Of a DNA stretch of 64,000 bases, positions 23,006-34,990 are shown piece by piece. The notes under the pieces are model-generated. The model searched no databases. It was not told the origin of the DNA and saw only the letters and a program-made list of their open reading frames with translations. Origin of the DNA: Margaritifera margaritifera (lineage: Eukaryota > Mollusca > Bivalvia > Unionida > Margaritiferidae); assembly GCA_029931535.1 (NCBI GenBank), contig JAQPZY010001548.1, forward strand, positions 2,358,001-2,422,000, in the 5' to 3' direction. Numbering within the stretch: the first letter of the stretch is position 1; the number at the start of each line of letters is the position of its first letter. The position numbers were made by a program, and so were the translations under genes.

Positions 23006-23058
23006 TTGGGTTTGTTGATTCCCAGAATGTTGAGGTACAAACTGGCCTGATTCGCTGT
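23006..23058 (+). CDS. FYB-like: FYB-like adaptor, exon E (last SH3 strands)
   Basis: The exon is 53 nt, between 'cacttttattccag' and the donor GTAAGC. Its first two bases (TT) complete a valine codon with the G left by exon D, giving ...TEENEVGFVDSQNVEVQTG across the junction. GFVDSQNVEV aligns with the GYVPSNYVEV-like end of SH3 domains (the 3-10 helix and last strand) and with GYI..TAVEI of the FYB hSH3. It ends in phase 0. A second donor, GTACAA at 23035, is also in phase 0 and would drop eight residues. I prefer the longer form because GTAAGC is the better donor and the length then matches FYB1 between the domain and the next tyrosine motif. Confidence 0.85.
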
Positions 23059-24995
23059 GTAAGCTTTATTCTTGCTTCCCATGAACATGTTTCTGCTTGT
23101 GGTTGAAGTTGACATATATCCAACCTTGGTCATGCCAATATTTTGAGCTAGAGGCATGTATCCCTGGTTATAATAATTGCACTTGAGCTTGGATTTTTAA
23201 TTGAAAGTATGTGCTTTATTACCATTATTGATGGCATGCATGTCTAAATGTAAGATGGTATTGTTAAGGGAATGTGTTAGTTTTAACATATAATTATTTT
23301 CTTCTTTTAGTCACAGTTCAAAATATTTGAAATTCAAATTAACCTGGGAGGTTTACTTAAATATGATGGAAATTGATTTACAACAAAATTTCATGAAAGC
23401 TTTGTATAATATCATACTGCATTTTTATTTGTAATGAATGAAAATGTAGATTTTTATACACATTTACTTACTCAAGTGTACGTCATAATATTGTTCAGAT
23501 GTTTCTGTTGACATGTTTTACTACCTTATCAGTTTTGTTTTAAGAAGCAAAATATTGCAATCCAAGCTCATGGAGGCAAATCAATCAATTATTCAATATA
23601 ATTATGTAGTTGTATTGTCATGTACAATCATTTAGGGGAGTTAGGGATGTATTAAGTCTTCCTGCATGATATTTCTTACCACCCTGGAGTGCAAACCCAC
23701 CATATATACTCTTAATTGGTTTGGTTTAAACATTTAATCACGATATGTTCATCTAATAATCATAAAGTCATTTTGAGGTAACAGCATCTTTATTTGAGTA
23801 TCATCATCCATCAATTCATAGATAATACATCACACATACAGGATTGAGCAACATGTTTATGTAGAGTTGTCTCCTTGTTAGCAATATTCTTGAAATGCAT
23901 GGTTTTTACAATTAATGGTGTGAATACAATGCAAGCAAGAAAGAATTTAAAAAAGCATGCAAGATTGCAATTTTTGCAATTGATGGAATGTGATGTTTTA
24001 AACAATGATGTGAAAATGAAGATGCATAAATTGGTGGTGGTGGTGGGATAGAGGTGGATAAATGTAGAATACATAGTTTTATAATATCCTATTGTTGGTT
24101 GTGGGGTGGGGTAGAGGTGAATAAATGTAGAATACAGAGTGGTATAATATCCTAAAATACAAAAGCATTATGCTTGGTATTAGACCAGAGAGTAATTGTT
24201 AATTTAAATAATCTAGGTGAATCTGTTGGAGACTTATGATTTTCTGGACTGCACCAAATAATTCCTCATTAATCTCAACTGATAGCACAAGATTCCCCAT
24301 TATTAATTAACTTAATATATCAGAACTATGTAGTAAAGTTCCTTTTATACAATTTCTAACAGTGATAAATTTTAGGATAGTCTCAAAGAAAGTGTTTAGC
24401 ATACCACACAAACATTTGATGTCCAGTGGCAAATGTTTTTTGAAGAGGTGAAATAGACCTCAATTGTAATCTTTAATTAGCACTTATTTCACCTCATTAG
24501 CAATAGGCTGGGGCAATTTCTAAATCCCTATTCAGATGTGATTGAAATGAATATATGGAAGGGTTGTTCCTAGCTTCAAATGGGAGAACATTCCATTTGG
24601 TAACAGATTTTGGTAAGAAAGAAGTTTTGCTATAAGCTGGTCGTGGCAAAAGATGTTTTGTAAATTTGATTTATTGTGATATCTATTACTTACCTGCTGG
24701 ACACTTGGTGGAACCAAGGCCCACAGTTAATGGGGGAAAGCACCATAATACATTCTAAAACAAGTAATCATTCTCTGTATAAATAACTGTAGATTGCTGA
24801 TTCAAGGAAAAATAATAAACAAAAGAGTTACCTTTTCTTTGCACACTGCCTTATATGGACTTGGTAGTGAAAATAGTAAGAACAATTCCTACAGAATATC
24901 TGAACACACAAAACTCCAAGCATGACCCTCAGAAACGCAACCAGGTCCTGGCATAGATGCTGACAAGTGCTTACATACTCCAATCTACACCTGGA

Positions 24996-26358
24996 AGGGA
25001 AAATTCTGAAATTTGCTGGGTAGCATCCAAGGGGAAATATTCTGCCATTTGCTGGGTAGCATCCACAGGGGAAATATTCTGCCATTTGCTCAGTAGCATA
25101 CACAGGGGAAATATTCTGCCATTTGCTGGGTAGCAACCACAGGGTAAATATTCTGCCATTTGCTCGGTAGCATCCACAGGGGAAATATTCTGCCATTTGC
25201 TGGGTAGCATCCACAGGGGAAATATTCTGCCATTTGCTCGGTAGCATCCACAGGGGAAATATTCTGCCTTTTGCTGGGTAGCAACCACAGGGAAATATTT
25301 TGCCATTTGCTGGGTAGCAACCACAGGGAAAATTTTGAAATTTGCTGGGTAGCAACCATAGGGAAATATTCTGCCATTTGCTCGGTAGCATCCACAGGGG
25401 AAATATTCTGCCATTTGCTCGGTAGCATCCACAGGGGAAATATTCTGCCATTATCTGGGTAGCATCCACAGGGGAAATATTCTGCCATTTGCTGGGTAGC
25501 AACCACAGGGAAATATTCTGCCATTTGCTGGGTAGCATCCACAGGGGAAATATTCTGCCATTTGCTCGGTAGCATCCACAGGGGAAATATTCTGCCATTT
25601 GCTGGGTAGCAACCACAGGGAAATATTTTGCCATTTGCTGGGTAGCAACCACAGGGAAAATTTTGCCATTTGCTGGGTAGCAACCACAGGGAAATATTCT
25701 GCCATTTGCTGGGTAGCATCCACAGGGGAAATATTCTGCCATTTGCTCGGTAGCATCCACAGGGGAAATATTCTGCCATTTGCTGGGTAGCATCCACAGG
25801 GGAAATATTCTGCCATTTGCTGGGTAGCAACCACAGGGAAATATTCTGCCATTTGCTCGGTAGCATCCGCAGGGGAAATATTCTGCCATTTGCTGGGTAG
25901 CATCCACAGGGGAAATATTCTGCCATTTGCTGGGTAGCATACACAGGGGAAATATTCTGCCATTTGCTGGGTAGCAACCGCAGGGGAAATATTCTGCCAT
26001 TTGCTCGGTAGCATCCACAGGGGAAATATTCTGCCATTTGCTGGGTAGCAACCACAGGGAAATATTTTGCCATTTGCTGGGTAGCAACCACAGGGAAAAT
26101 TCTGAAATTTGCTGGGTAGCAACCACAGGGAAATATTCTGCCATTTGCTGGGTAGCATCCACAGGGGAAATATTCTGCCATTTGCTCGGTAGCATCCACA
26201 GGGGAAATATTCTGCCATTTGCTGGGTAGCATCCACAGGGGAAATATTCTGCCATTTGCTGGGTAGCAACCACAGGGAAATATTTTGCCATTTGCTGGGT
26301 AGCAACCACAGGGAAAATTCTGAAATTTGCTGGGTAGCAACCACAGGGAAATATTCTG
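24996..26358. repeat. 37/38-bp minisatellite with higher-order repeats, ~36 copies
   Basis: Units read GAAATATTCTGCCATTTGCTG followed by GGTAGCATCCACAGGG(G). The 'CATCCACAGGGG' form is 38 bp and the 'CAACCACAGGG' form is 37 bp; a 'GCTCGG' variant also recurs. A multi-unit block (two 37-bp units, one GAAAATT variant, then 38-bp units) recurs near 25271, 25599, 26038 and 26269, so larger blocks have been duplicated. Since 37 and 38 are not multiples of three, the frame shifts with every unit, and all three minus-strand frames remain open for 318 to 493 codons. Confidence 0.95.
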
Positions 26359-27986
26359 CAAGTGCATGCTTACTGGGACAACCATACTTTTCTGCTGATA
26401 ATAACAAAACAACACCTTGATTAATATTTGTGATTAAAAATCTAGATTACTTAGAGTATTATCTAAATGTACATACATTGAATATATGTCGATAAATGGT
26501 CAAAATTTGAAATATTAAAAAATGTTTTGTTCTAATATAGATGATAATATAAGTGAGCACTAAGCAAGATAACTACTGAAGTGTTCCAAATGTCACAAAC
26601 CTGGAAACAAGACTGATACTGAGGATGGATTTACACATTGATTCATGGCATAAAATCATGAATATAAACAGTTCCAAGGATTAGTTATGATCAATTTATA
26701 AGCAAACATGAAATATAAACTGGAATCATACCAACTATCACTTGGCATTGGATATCAGTTAGTATTAATGAAGAAATTAATTGAATTTAGCTGTAAATAT
26801 TGACAACACCCCTTCCCCCCCCCTGCTTTTACACTGAGAGCTCTATGATAAGTAAACTTAATTTACTTAAGATTTTCATGGCTAGACTTCCTGCCTATTA
26901 CAATAAGAAGTTTTATTAACCAGATATATTATGGCAGTGTTTTACATGCAAGGAAGAGTCTGTTTGATGGAAATGAGGATGTTCACCTATGTTATAAAAA
27001 AGATGGCCGTTATATGCACGCTGAATACTGTTGTTTCTGCTATTGTTTGTTATGCTTGATTGGGCTTGAGGCCCACCTCTCAAAATTACCCCCAAAAACA
27101 CAACTTCAGCAGACTTAATTCGGTAATAAAAATATTTTCATATATGTTTCAGCTAAAATTTTCACAAGATAAGTGCAGTACAAAAGTCTTTGTCACAGCC
27201 TTTGACCTTGAACATGATATCATGGAAAGAAGAGCATTAGACTCATCTCAGATACTGTCATGATATATTTCACATGCTTGGTTGATTCATAAATAACTTT
27301 TATTTTTTTAAATATTGAACAGGCAGCATTCAATGTATTCTTCAGATAAATCCACTAACTAGGTTTGATAAAAAAAACCAGAAACATTCATACTTGTTTG
27401 TGTTATCATGCTCACAAGCCATCACAGATATAAACCTGAGTCAAGACCTTTGACCTTGAAATCAATGTCAGAATGCTGACTATGAAATTGTTTATTGAAA
27501 AATATTGAAATACAAAGTCTTGTCAACATTCATTTGTATTTGTAGAAGTCACTATGTTCATAAGCTCAACGAAGTACAAAAATGCAAGCAGTGACCTTTG
27601 ACTTGATTTCAGGGTCAAGTCAATTTTGATGATGGCCTCTGTAGTGGCCATATTGGGAGGTTGTATCTGCACTATTTCATTCAGGATCAACTACAGGAAT
27701 GGGTCAAAAATGATTAGTACACATCTTATTTTGATCGTGCATTGCATCATTCAATGGTGGTTGTGCTATTTGTCCATAAAGACAGCATGCAGGACTGTGA
27801 AATTTACAAGCAAGTCTGTTTAAGATAACTACAGTAAAATAATGACTTGGTAGCCTCCCTAAGGTCAATATTTAGACTGCAAACATTCAATGTTGTACCA
27901 CTGTGCTGCACTGCAAAGAGCTGTCAGATGAGTAGAAACAGACAATATTGCTTGTATATGAGAATAATTTCACTGGCAGGAAGAAA

Positions 27987-28117
27987 CCATAATACTTGCA
28001 TATAAACCGATACCAACTGCAAACTGCATAGACCCAGATCTGCTGTCGCATAATGTTCCAGCAGATCTGGGTCTATGCAGTTTGTAAGGACCAATCAGTA
28101 GAACAAACAACATAGAC
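27987..28117. mobile_element. Double-hairpin small element, copy 6 (right end truncated)
   Basis: It starts CCATAATACTTGCATATAAACCGATACC, has an intact first hairpin (AACTGCATAGACCCAGATCTGC...GCAGATCTGGGTCTATGCAGTT), and stops after the first bases of hairpin 2 (CAACATAGAC). The left flank is AA rather than TA. Confidence 0.8.
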
Positions 28118-28139
28118 ATATGTCTTGTAGTGCAAAACC

Positions 28140-28400
28140 CCACTTTGATCTGACAATCTGTACAGAAGGAGTAACATAACAAGGTTTTCAAGATGGCATC
28201 AATGTTGTACATCAGATTAGCACCATTTTCATTCAGGACCATCTACATGTGATGTGAATGTCTTTTAGTGAAACATTCAGGATGAGTAGTAATAACAAGA
28301 TTTTCAAAATGGCCACTATGGTAGTCAAGTTGGATGTATTGTCAGCACCATTTTCATTTAGGACCATCTGTATGTCATCAGCAGACTTTAGTGACAACCC
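28140..28400 (-). repeat. ~145-bp repeat units, reverse orientation
   Basis: 'Aacaaggttttcaagatggc', 'agcaccattttcattcaggaccatctacatgtgatg' and a second near-copy are the reverse complement of the units at 14990-16450. Confidence 0.75.
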
Positions 28401-28814
28401 TATTTGATATTACCTTCTATTAGACTTTATGGGATAAAAGCAACTTAGCCATTTACAAATATACAAAAATGACATTGTCCATGAAAAAATATAGCAAATG
28501 TCTCCAACAGATTTAAATTGATGGTTGATTGGTTGTAATAACCAATCATCAATCTTTAAATTTCAATTGATTCTCAACACTGCCAAATAACCTATTTGCT
28601 TATGTACTACAAACAGCCTGAAGCCAGAGTTACTGGAGTTTATTAAGGGAAGATTATAGAAAGAATGTTTTTTTTTTTTTTTTTTTACATAGGTGCATGC
28701 CCAAATTTTTGCTTACATTTTTATTAATTTATAAAAATTAAGTATCTATGGATTTTTCTCATAACTACCAATTTCCATATTACATGCAAAATTCATGCTC
28801 AACTCCAGATAACA

Positions 28815-28928
28815 GTGTTGACCCAGATCTGTTGTAATAGTCCACCACAGAGTAGACTTTTGGCGGTAGGGTGTTGACCCAGATCTGTTGTAATAGTCCT
28901 CCACAGAGTAGGCTTTTGGCAGTGGGGT
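28815..28928. repeat. 56-bp tandem duplication
   Basis: 'Gtgttgacccagatctgttgtaatagtcc' with its continuation 'cacagagtag.cttttggc' occurs twice in a row with few changes. Confidence 0.85.
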
Positions 28929-29254
28929 GCAATTTTAGATATTCTTAAGTATGATAATATAAATATATAAAGATATTGATTTTACCTGAAGCAGAAGCAT
29001 GTACATACTGTAAGTAGCACAGCTTTCTTAACCATTTGACTAATCGCTTGTACTAATCCCTCAATGTCTTTGATATCCTTGACTTAGATAGCAATTATTA
29101 ACTACTGTAATCAGTTTTTCAGAAATACCCACTGGTTATGGAGTTTAGTATTGCAGAAAATATCAAACTTTATGCACAGTATAAATCAACTAATATGCCC
29201 TGGTTATTAAACCTTTTATAAGAATATATGTATTCATTACAGCTAGTCCACTTG

Positions 29255-29612
29255 TCTTAGGAAATAAGACTCACTACAACACTCCCTCTCTATAAGGCCC
29301 TTTATTATAACTTGGTTCCTATTACATAACTCAGTCACAATAAGATCCTTCATTATAACCCAGCTTTTGTTACATAACTCAATCACAATATAATCCTTCA
29401 TTATAACATGGTTCCTGTTACAATACTCCCTCAATATAAGGCTCTTCATTATAAAATGGTTCATGTTACAACACTCTCTTGCTATAATGCTCTTCATTAT
29501 AACATGGTTCATGTTACAACACTCTCTTGCTATAATGCTCTACATTATAACATGGTTCCTATTACAGAACTCCCTCACTATAAGACCTTTCATTATAACA
29601 TGGTTCCTATAA
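29255..29612. repeat. 48-bp minisatellite, ~7 copies
   Basis: The unit is built of ACACTCTCTTGCTATAATGC and TCTTCATTATAACATGGTTC followed by atgttaca. Copies near 29465-29560 are nearly identical; the outer ones are diverged. Confidence 0.9.
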
Positions 29613-29680
29613 AAAAGTAGATATGGTCATGGATCCCATTTCATTAAGTGATAATAAAATTATATGTATCATGTACTTCA

Positions 29681-29820
29681 TTATAAAGTAGTTGCACAAT
29701 GAGACAGTTGCACAATAAAGTGGTATACCCTATGGCTACCATTGACACCATTGTAATGAGAGAGTACTGTATCATGTACTACATTATAAGGTGGTTGCCC
29801 TAGAAGACAGTTGCAATATA
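29681..29820. repeat. 87-bp satellite, left part (interrupted by Mutator-like element)
   Basis: 'Catgtacttcattataaagtagttgcacaat', 'tatggctacc' and 'gtaatgagagagtactgtatcatgtact' match the units at 31410-32085. The last unit stops at GCAATATA, where the element inserted. Confidence 0.85.
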
Positions 29821-30005
29821 GGTGGCGGGACAAAATGGTAGCGGACAAAATAGTACGGACAAAATGGTATGTGGACATAATGGTATTGGACAAATTGGTA
29901 TGGATAAAATGGTGCGGACAAAATGGTATGGGACAAAATGGTACTAGGATTAAATGGTATGGACATAATGGTATGGACATAATGGTGCGGACAAAATGGT
30001 ATGGG
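29821..30005 (+). repeat. Left terminal inverted repeat of Mutator-like element
   Basis: It is composed of about a dozen variants of GGACAAAATGGTAT and pairs with 31240-31409. The distinctive internal order (GGTATTGGACAAATTGG, GGATAAAATGGTGCGG, GGTACTAGGATTAAATGG) is the same on both sides, which shows true inverted duplication rather than a shared simple repeat. Confidence 0.9.
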
Positions 30006-30334
30006 ACATCTGTAATCTGTGGTATATATAAACAGTAAACAGTACTGCTCAAAGCTCATGTAAAACTATCCTCAGGGCAGGTTTATATACCTGTTTTAGA
30101 GGCAGTTTAAAGGTAAGGTGGTCAAAGATAAACAGCCACCTTTCAGAGATTTACTTAATTGGCACACAATAGCTAGGGTGATGTGTCGAGTCAAATCCTT
30201 TTGAACACTGCTGCGGGAGAGCCCATTAGGCTAATTTGCATAGGTAAAGTAAATTAAGTGGAATAACCCAATTTAAGGTTAAGTACATACATCAAAGAGA
30301 TGTGTGTTGAAGAACCAACTGATTGCATTGAATG

Positions 30335-30440
30335 AGAATGTTGAAGCCATCTTTATTAAAGTTTGTGATCAGCGGCACCGTTTCTTTGAGAATGTTGACG
30401 CGACCTTTTTTAAAGTTTGTGATCAGTGGCAACATTTCTT
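30335..30440 (+). repeat. Imperfect short tandem duplication inside the Mutator-like element
   Basis: 'Gagaatgttga.gc' followed by 'ttaaagtttgtgatcagcggcac' and 'tttctttga' occurs twice in succession. Confidence 0.75.
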
Positions 30441-30653
30441 TGAAGTCGGATTTTTACTCCATATATAAAATGGACAAGTGTACAAGTGTGATTCATTTTA
30501 TCGATCAAAGTATCAAAGTGAACTGCGCGCTAACGACTGGGGTGAGTTAATTGGTGTACTTTGAATATAAAACAAAAAACAGTTACATATCATTTTAAGA
30601 GGACTTTATTATCTTGATTATTTAATTTTTAAACTTGTGAAATTTTAAACATC

Positions 30654-31070
30654 ATGTTAGAATATGTTACTTCTCAAAAAGGGACTCACAAGCTTTTATC
30701 TCAAGGTTATTTATTTACCAAGAACACCGATGGCAGTAATGGCAAGGAGCTCTGGCGTTGTGAAAGAAGAACGTGCAAGGCACGAATTCATACACAAGCG
30801 AATGTAATCGTTCTTGAAGTTGGAGTTCATAATCACACGGTAACGCATGGGCAAGTCGAGGTTGAAACAGCTCGTGCCAACATGAAAAGGAGAGCCCAAA
30901 CAACCGAAGAAGCAACAGATCGATTGTTCACAATGAATTGCAGAGTGTTTCAGTTGCAGCCGCTCATCTACTTCCAAAACGAGCAACCTTATCACGAGAT
31001 GTACGAAGGCATCGTCAAATGGCTGGACCGAACGATCAACAAGACTTGTCTTTTGTCATGTAGCTTTATA
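30654..31070 (+). pseudogene. FLYWCH zinc-finger protein of Mutator-like element, frameshifted
   Basis: The ORF opens at ATG 30654. Its N-terminal ~65 residues match the FLYWCH pattern: an aromatic start (YVTSQKG), a leucine pair, GYLF, then ELWRCERRTCKARI and a closing HNH. The two cysteines and two histidines are the zinc ligands. Near 30918-30922, after ...TEEATD, the reading frame shifts. The original protein evidently continues in the +1 frame (IVHNELQSVSVAAAHLLPKR and then an Arg-rich RDVRRHRQ region) to a TAG at about 31062. That continuation matches what follows FLYWCH in MULE-related proteins. The uninterrupted frame runs on to 31172 but becomes low-quality after the shift. GC content is higher than in the surrounding intron. 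Confidence 0.8.
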
Positions 31071-31239
31071 GTTTGCACTTTATTTTTCTTGAATTGCTTT
31101 TTTATTTTAAAATTTAAAACAAACGTTTGTATAAGTAATTATTATAAATCATCCATGATCAGTTCACAATAGCAGCATATTAATATTATTTAGTAAAAAC
31201 TTGTCTGTTTTTTTACATTTCGTATTAATAAAAATTGTA

Positions 31240-31409
31240 TTCGTACCATTTTGTCCATACCATTTAATCCTAGTACCATTGTGTTCCATAGCATTTTGTC
31301 CGTAACATTTTGTCCGCACCATTTTATCCATACCAATTTGTCCAATACCATTATGCCCACGTAACATTTTGTCCATACCATTTTGTCCGTACCATTTTGT
31401 CCTAGAACC
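31240..31409 (-). repeat. Right terminal inverted repeat of Mutator-like element
   Basis: Reverse complement of the left repeat, ending ...TACCATTTTGTCCTAGAACC just before GCAATATA. Confidence 0.9.
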
Positions 31410-32085
31410 GCAATATAAGGTGATATACTCTATAGCTGTCATGATCAGGATTATAATGAAGGAGTACTGTATAATATACTTTATTATAAGGCAGTCTCAC
31501 TATAAGGCAGTATACTTCATGGCTGCCATGGACAGCATTATAATGAGGGAATAATATATAATGTACTACTTCATTATAAGGCAATCTCACTATAAGGTGA
31601 TATACTCCAGTGGCTCCCATGGATAGCATTTTATTGAGTACTGTATCATGTACTTCATTATAAGGCAGTCTCTCTATAAGATGGTCAACTCTGTGGCTGC
31701 CATGGTCAGCATTATAATGAGGGAGTACTATATCATGTACTTCATTATAAGGCAGTCTCACTGTAAGGTGGTATACTCTAATTGCTCCAAGGGGTAATGT
31801 TATAATGAGGGAGTACTGTATAATGTACTTCATTCTAAGGCATTCTCACTATAAGGTCCTATACTCTATGGCTCCCATAGACAGCATTATAATGAGGGAG
31901 TACTGTATAATGTACTTCATTCTAAGGCATTCTCACTATAAGGTGGTATACTCTAGCTGCCATGGAGAGCATTATAATGAGGGAGTATTGCATAATGTAC
32001 TTCATTATAGGGCAGTCTCACTATAAGGTTGTTTACTCTATGACAGCTATGGACAGCATTATAATGAGGGAGTACTGTATCCAAA
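31410..32085. repeat. 87-bp satellite, right part, ~7.5 copies
   Basis: The unit contains GAGGGAGTACTGTATAATGT, ACTTCATTATAAGGCAGTCT, CACTATAAGGTGGTATACTC and tatggctgccatggacagcattataat. It continues exactly from the broken unit at 29820. Confidence 0.9.
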
Positions 32086-32778
32086 ATTTTACTACTGTGT
32101 CATAACTGACATGTGACCAATAAGAAGCTTCAATTCCAATTAGCTTGCTCATTTGAAGTGGTGATTTCTTTAATGGCATTCCTGAATGTCCTTTGAGTTT
32201 TATGGTAGAGATAAAATCTTTGTAGACTACAATTTTTGTTTTAGAACTAAATGTTTATTGTACATAACATGTTAAAATTTATATTCATGAGATTTTCCAA
32301 GATTATTTTTTAAGAAATTTTATTATTAAAGCATTTGACAATTTAATGAAAGATCCACAATGACAATCGAGTACAATAAACTGAACAGAGCACTAGTCCA
32401 TATATTAAAATCATGGATTGTTGAGTGCATGCAGTTTGCTGCTTAGTATTGACAAAATTTTACATTAATAATGGACATTCAAAATGGTTATTATGCCATG
32501 TATTTTTGGCCACATGAATTCTAATGAGCACAGCAGAAACTATACATTGTAATTAATTCTAAGTGACACCTAGATTACATTATTGCAAAAATAAATAGGT
32601 AAAAATATTTAGTCAACAGCCACTAGAAAAAAAGAATTTTTGTTAGTTTCCAAAACTTCACCAAAAATTGACAAAGACGAAAACATTCACACTAATATTT
32701 GAATTGACCCCTGAAGCATGTAGTTGTAAAGTTGAGGTTACTCACTCATAACAGTGGCCACTGGTTAGCACACTTGAC

Positions 32779-33522
32779 CACTATGGTGTGATGATGTGAA
32801 GACATTTGTGCATGTGTTTTTCTGTGCATTGATAGGGGTTGTTTTAAATAGCTTTGAAACGTTTTGGACTTTGCCATGACTACTATGGTGTGAAGACATC
32901 TGTGCATTGATAGGGGTTGTTTTAAATAGCTTTGAAACGTTTTGGACTTTGCCATGACCACTATGGTGTGAAGACATTTGTGCATGTGTTCTCCTGTGCA
33001 ATGATAGGGGTTGTTTTAAATAGCTTTGAAAAGTTTTGGACTTTGCCATGACCACTATGGTGTGAAGACATCTGTGCATGTGTTCTCCTGTGCATTGATA
33101 GGGGTTGTTTTAAATAGCTTTGAAACGTTTTGGACTTTGCCATGACCACTATGGTGTGAAGACATCTGTGCATGTGCTCTCCTGTGCATTGATAGGGGTT
33201 GTTCTAAATAGCTTTGAAACGTTTTGGACTTTGCCATGACCACTATGATGTGAAGACATCTGTGCATGTGTTCTCCTGTGCATTGATAGGGGTTGTTTCA
33301 AATAGCTTTGAAACGTTTTGGACTTTGCCATGACCACTATGATGTGAAGACATCTAAGCATGTGTTCTCCTGTGCATTGATAGGGGTTGTTTTAAATAGC
33401 TTGAAACGTTTTGGACTTTGCCATGACCACTATGATGTGAAGACATCTGTGCATGTGTTCTCCTGTGCATTGATAGGGGTTGTTTTAAATAGCTTAGAAA
33501 CGTTTTGGACTTTGCCATTGTT
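32779..33522. repeat. 94-bp minisatellite, ~8 copies
   Basis: The unit contains 'gtgaagacatctgtgcatgtg', 'ttctcctgtgcattgatagggg', 'ttgttttaaatagctttgaaacg' and 'ttttggactttgccatgaccactatg'. Most copies are 94 bp; one near 32885-32950 lacks about 22 bp. The 70- to 104-codon minus-strand ORFs here are repeat artefacts. Confidence 0.95.
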
Positions 33523-34762
33523 TAGTGAAGTTTTAGCATCTAACACAAAATAAATTGGTTGTTCCAGTGGCAGTTTATTAAATATTTTTATCTATTAGGA
33601 ATTACCATAATGTAATCTAGGTACTCCTATCAGTTAGAATTAATTACAATGTATAGTTTCTTCTGTGCTTAATAAAAGTCATATAGCCCAATTCATCTTA
33701 TATTGACCAAATTTGGTAGATAAACCTGGACTCCACCTTCATTACTGTTCTCTCAGGTTACTTTGGTTGAGCTGTACTATCATTTTGTCAAGCTATGTCA
33801 ATGGGAAGTGACACAGAGCAGTCACTTTTCCAGTGTCATCATCGTCATCAACAGTTTATGGTTTTGGTTAAAGTTTTTCATCATTGCTCTGCGGTCATGG
33901 GTTTGACATGGCTGTCTTGTTATAGGTAGTCTTCCATTGGTGTTATGGTATTGCTATATCTTATTCACTAAGGTTTGATGCATTATTTTTGTTTTTACTC
34001 TTTGCATTTTTTTTCTGCACAATATATTTTATGCTAAATATTGTAGATAAAACTTAATGCAACTCAGATTTTGACACCTATCATACTCTTGCATGAAAAG
34101 GGCATTAATTCCATTAAGTAATCTCTATATCATATTAATCAATGCAAAAATAAAATATGCATTTACTATATTTGGATTGTCTGAGGGGTTTTCCTTTGGA
34201 TTACTATATTTGGATTGTCTGAGGGTTTTTCCCTTGGAGTGTTTGTTTTCCAATACATATTCAGAAAATATGACAAAACTTAAATTTTTATTGATTGAAT
34301 TTTTTTATATTGGAAAACTTCTTTTGCTTACTAACCACTATGTGTGTGCTATGGATCTATCTATGTGCCTATCTATCTATCTTACTGTCTGTCTGTCTGT
34401 CCATCTATCCCATATTTATTTGATGATAAGCCATTGCTTGATGATAATATCATCACCCACAAACATATATGTACACCAGAATTTATGTATTCAATATTCA
34501 TTATTGGTATATAGCTGCCATTCTGTAAATCTATTTTTTTTGCAAGAGATTCCATAATTTACTCATGTAATGGTCTTAAAAGAGATTTTTACATGGGAGG
34601 TCAAGGCAAACAATTTTAAGTATTCATTGATAAGGCTATTTACAGTACCTATTTCAAAAAGTAATATCATAACTTTTCAATAATTTTGGATTTTCCTATT
34701 ATTCTTTTTACATTTTTTTCCCATAAATTATGAGAGTGAAGGAATACCATTAAATTAGTCTC

Positions 34763-34990
34763 TTACCTTATAAAGGTGGGAAAATATTGTTTTATTTTTT
34801 TGCCACCATCATTAGTGGGGTGGAACTTTGTAAAGCGAGTTGCAGAGCCATCTATATATATATATCCATAGTTTGTGAAGAAAATGGGTGTCCCAGTTAC
34901 CCAGGTTTTGATGCCCTTGCCACCTGTAGTGTCAGTATCTATTGGCAAGGGGTTTGTCCAACAGAAACTAAAATGTATCCCAAAGGTCAT
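34763..34990 (-). pseudogene. Coding-like minus-strand segment, unrecognised
   Basis: This 75-codon stretch has protein-like composition (including PLPIDTDTTGGKGIKTWVTG and FFTNYG), unlike the low-complexity chance ORFs nearby. An adjacent frame at 35057-35248 (ENEMEKKVVNIVKNRYF, then PCFLCSRG) has similar character, so the two may be pieces of one degraded gene or mobile element. I do not recognise the family. Confidence 0.25.

Larger units (their letters stand above)
29821..31409 (+). mobile_element. Mutator-like DNA transposon with FLYWCH ORF, 1589 bp
   Basis: The element is flanked by the 8-bp direct repeat GCAATATA (29813-29820 and 31410-31417). Its ends are inverted repeats of about 170 bp: left GGTGGCGGGACAAAATGGTA, right (complement) GGTTCTAGGACAAAATGGTA. 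Each terminal repeat is made of short direct units (GGACAAAATGGTAT). Inside is a FLYWCH zinc-finger ORF (30654), the DNA-binding domain often found at the N-terminus of MULE transposases; no transposase catalytic domain is present. A TATA-like 'ggtatatataaac' lies at 30021-30033, and a ~60-bp imperfect duplication (30335-30440) lies between. It is therefore a deleted, non-autonomous Mutator-class element. The 8-bp duplication also occurs in hAT and P elements, so the class call leans on the long terminal repeats and FLYWCH. Confidence 0.85.

Noticed and set aside
23006..23034. Shorter exon E ending at donor GTACAA
   Set aside because: In phase, but a poorer donor, and it would remove residues that align in length with the FYB1 region after the SH3 domain.
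24828..26415. Minus-strand ORFs of 318 to 493 codons
   Set aside because: All three frames are open because of the 37/38-bp tandem unit, and unit lengths not divisible by three make a conserved repeat protein unlikely.
32746..33361. Series of 70- to 104-codon minus-strand ORFs with shared text
   Set aside because: Artefact of the 94-bp minisatellite; they recur at exactly 94-bp offsets.
34093..34557. 154-codon plus-strand ORF
   Set aside because: Low-complexity hydrophobic text over AT-rich and CTGT/CTAT-repeat DNA, with no splice context or recognisable motif.
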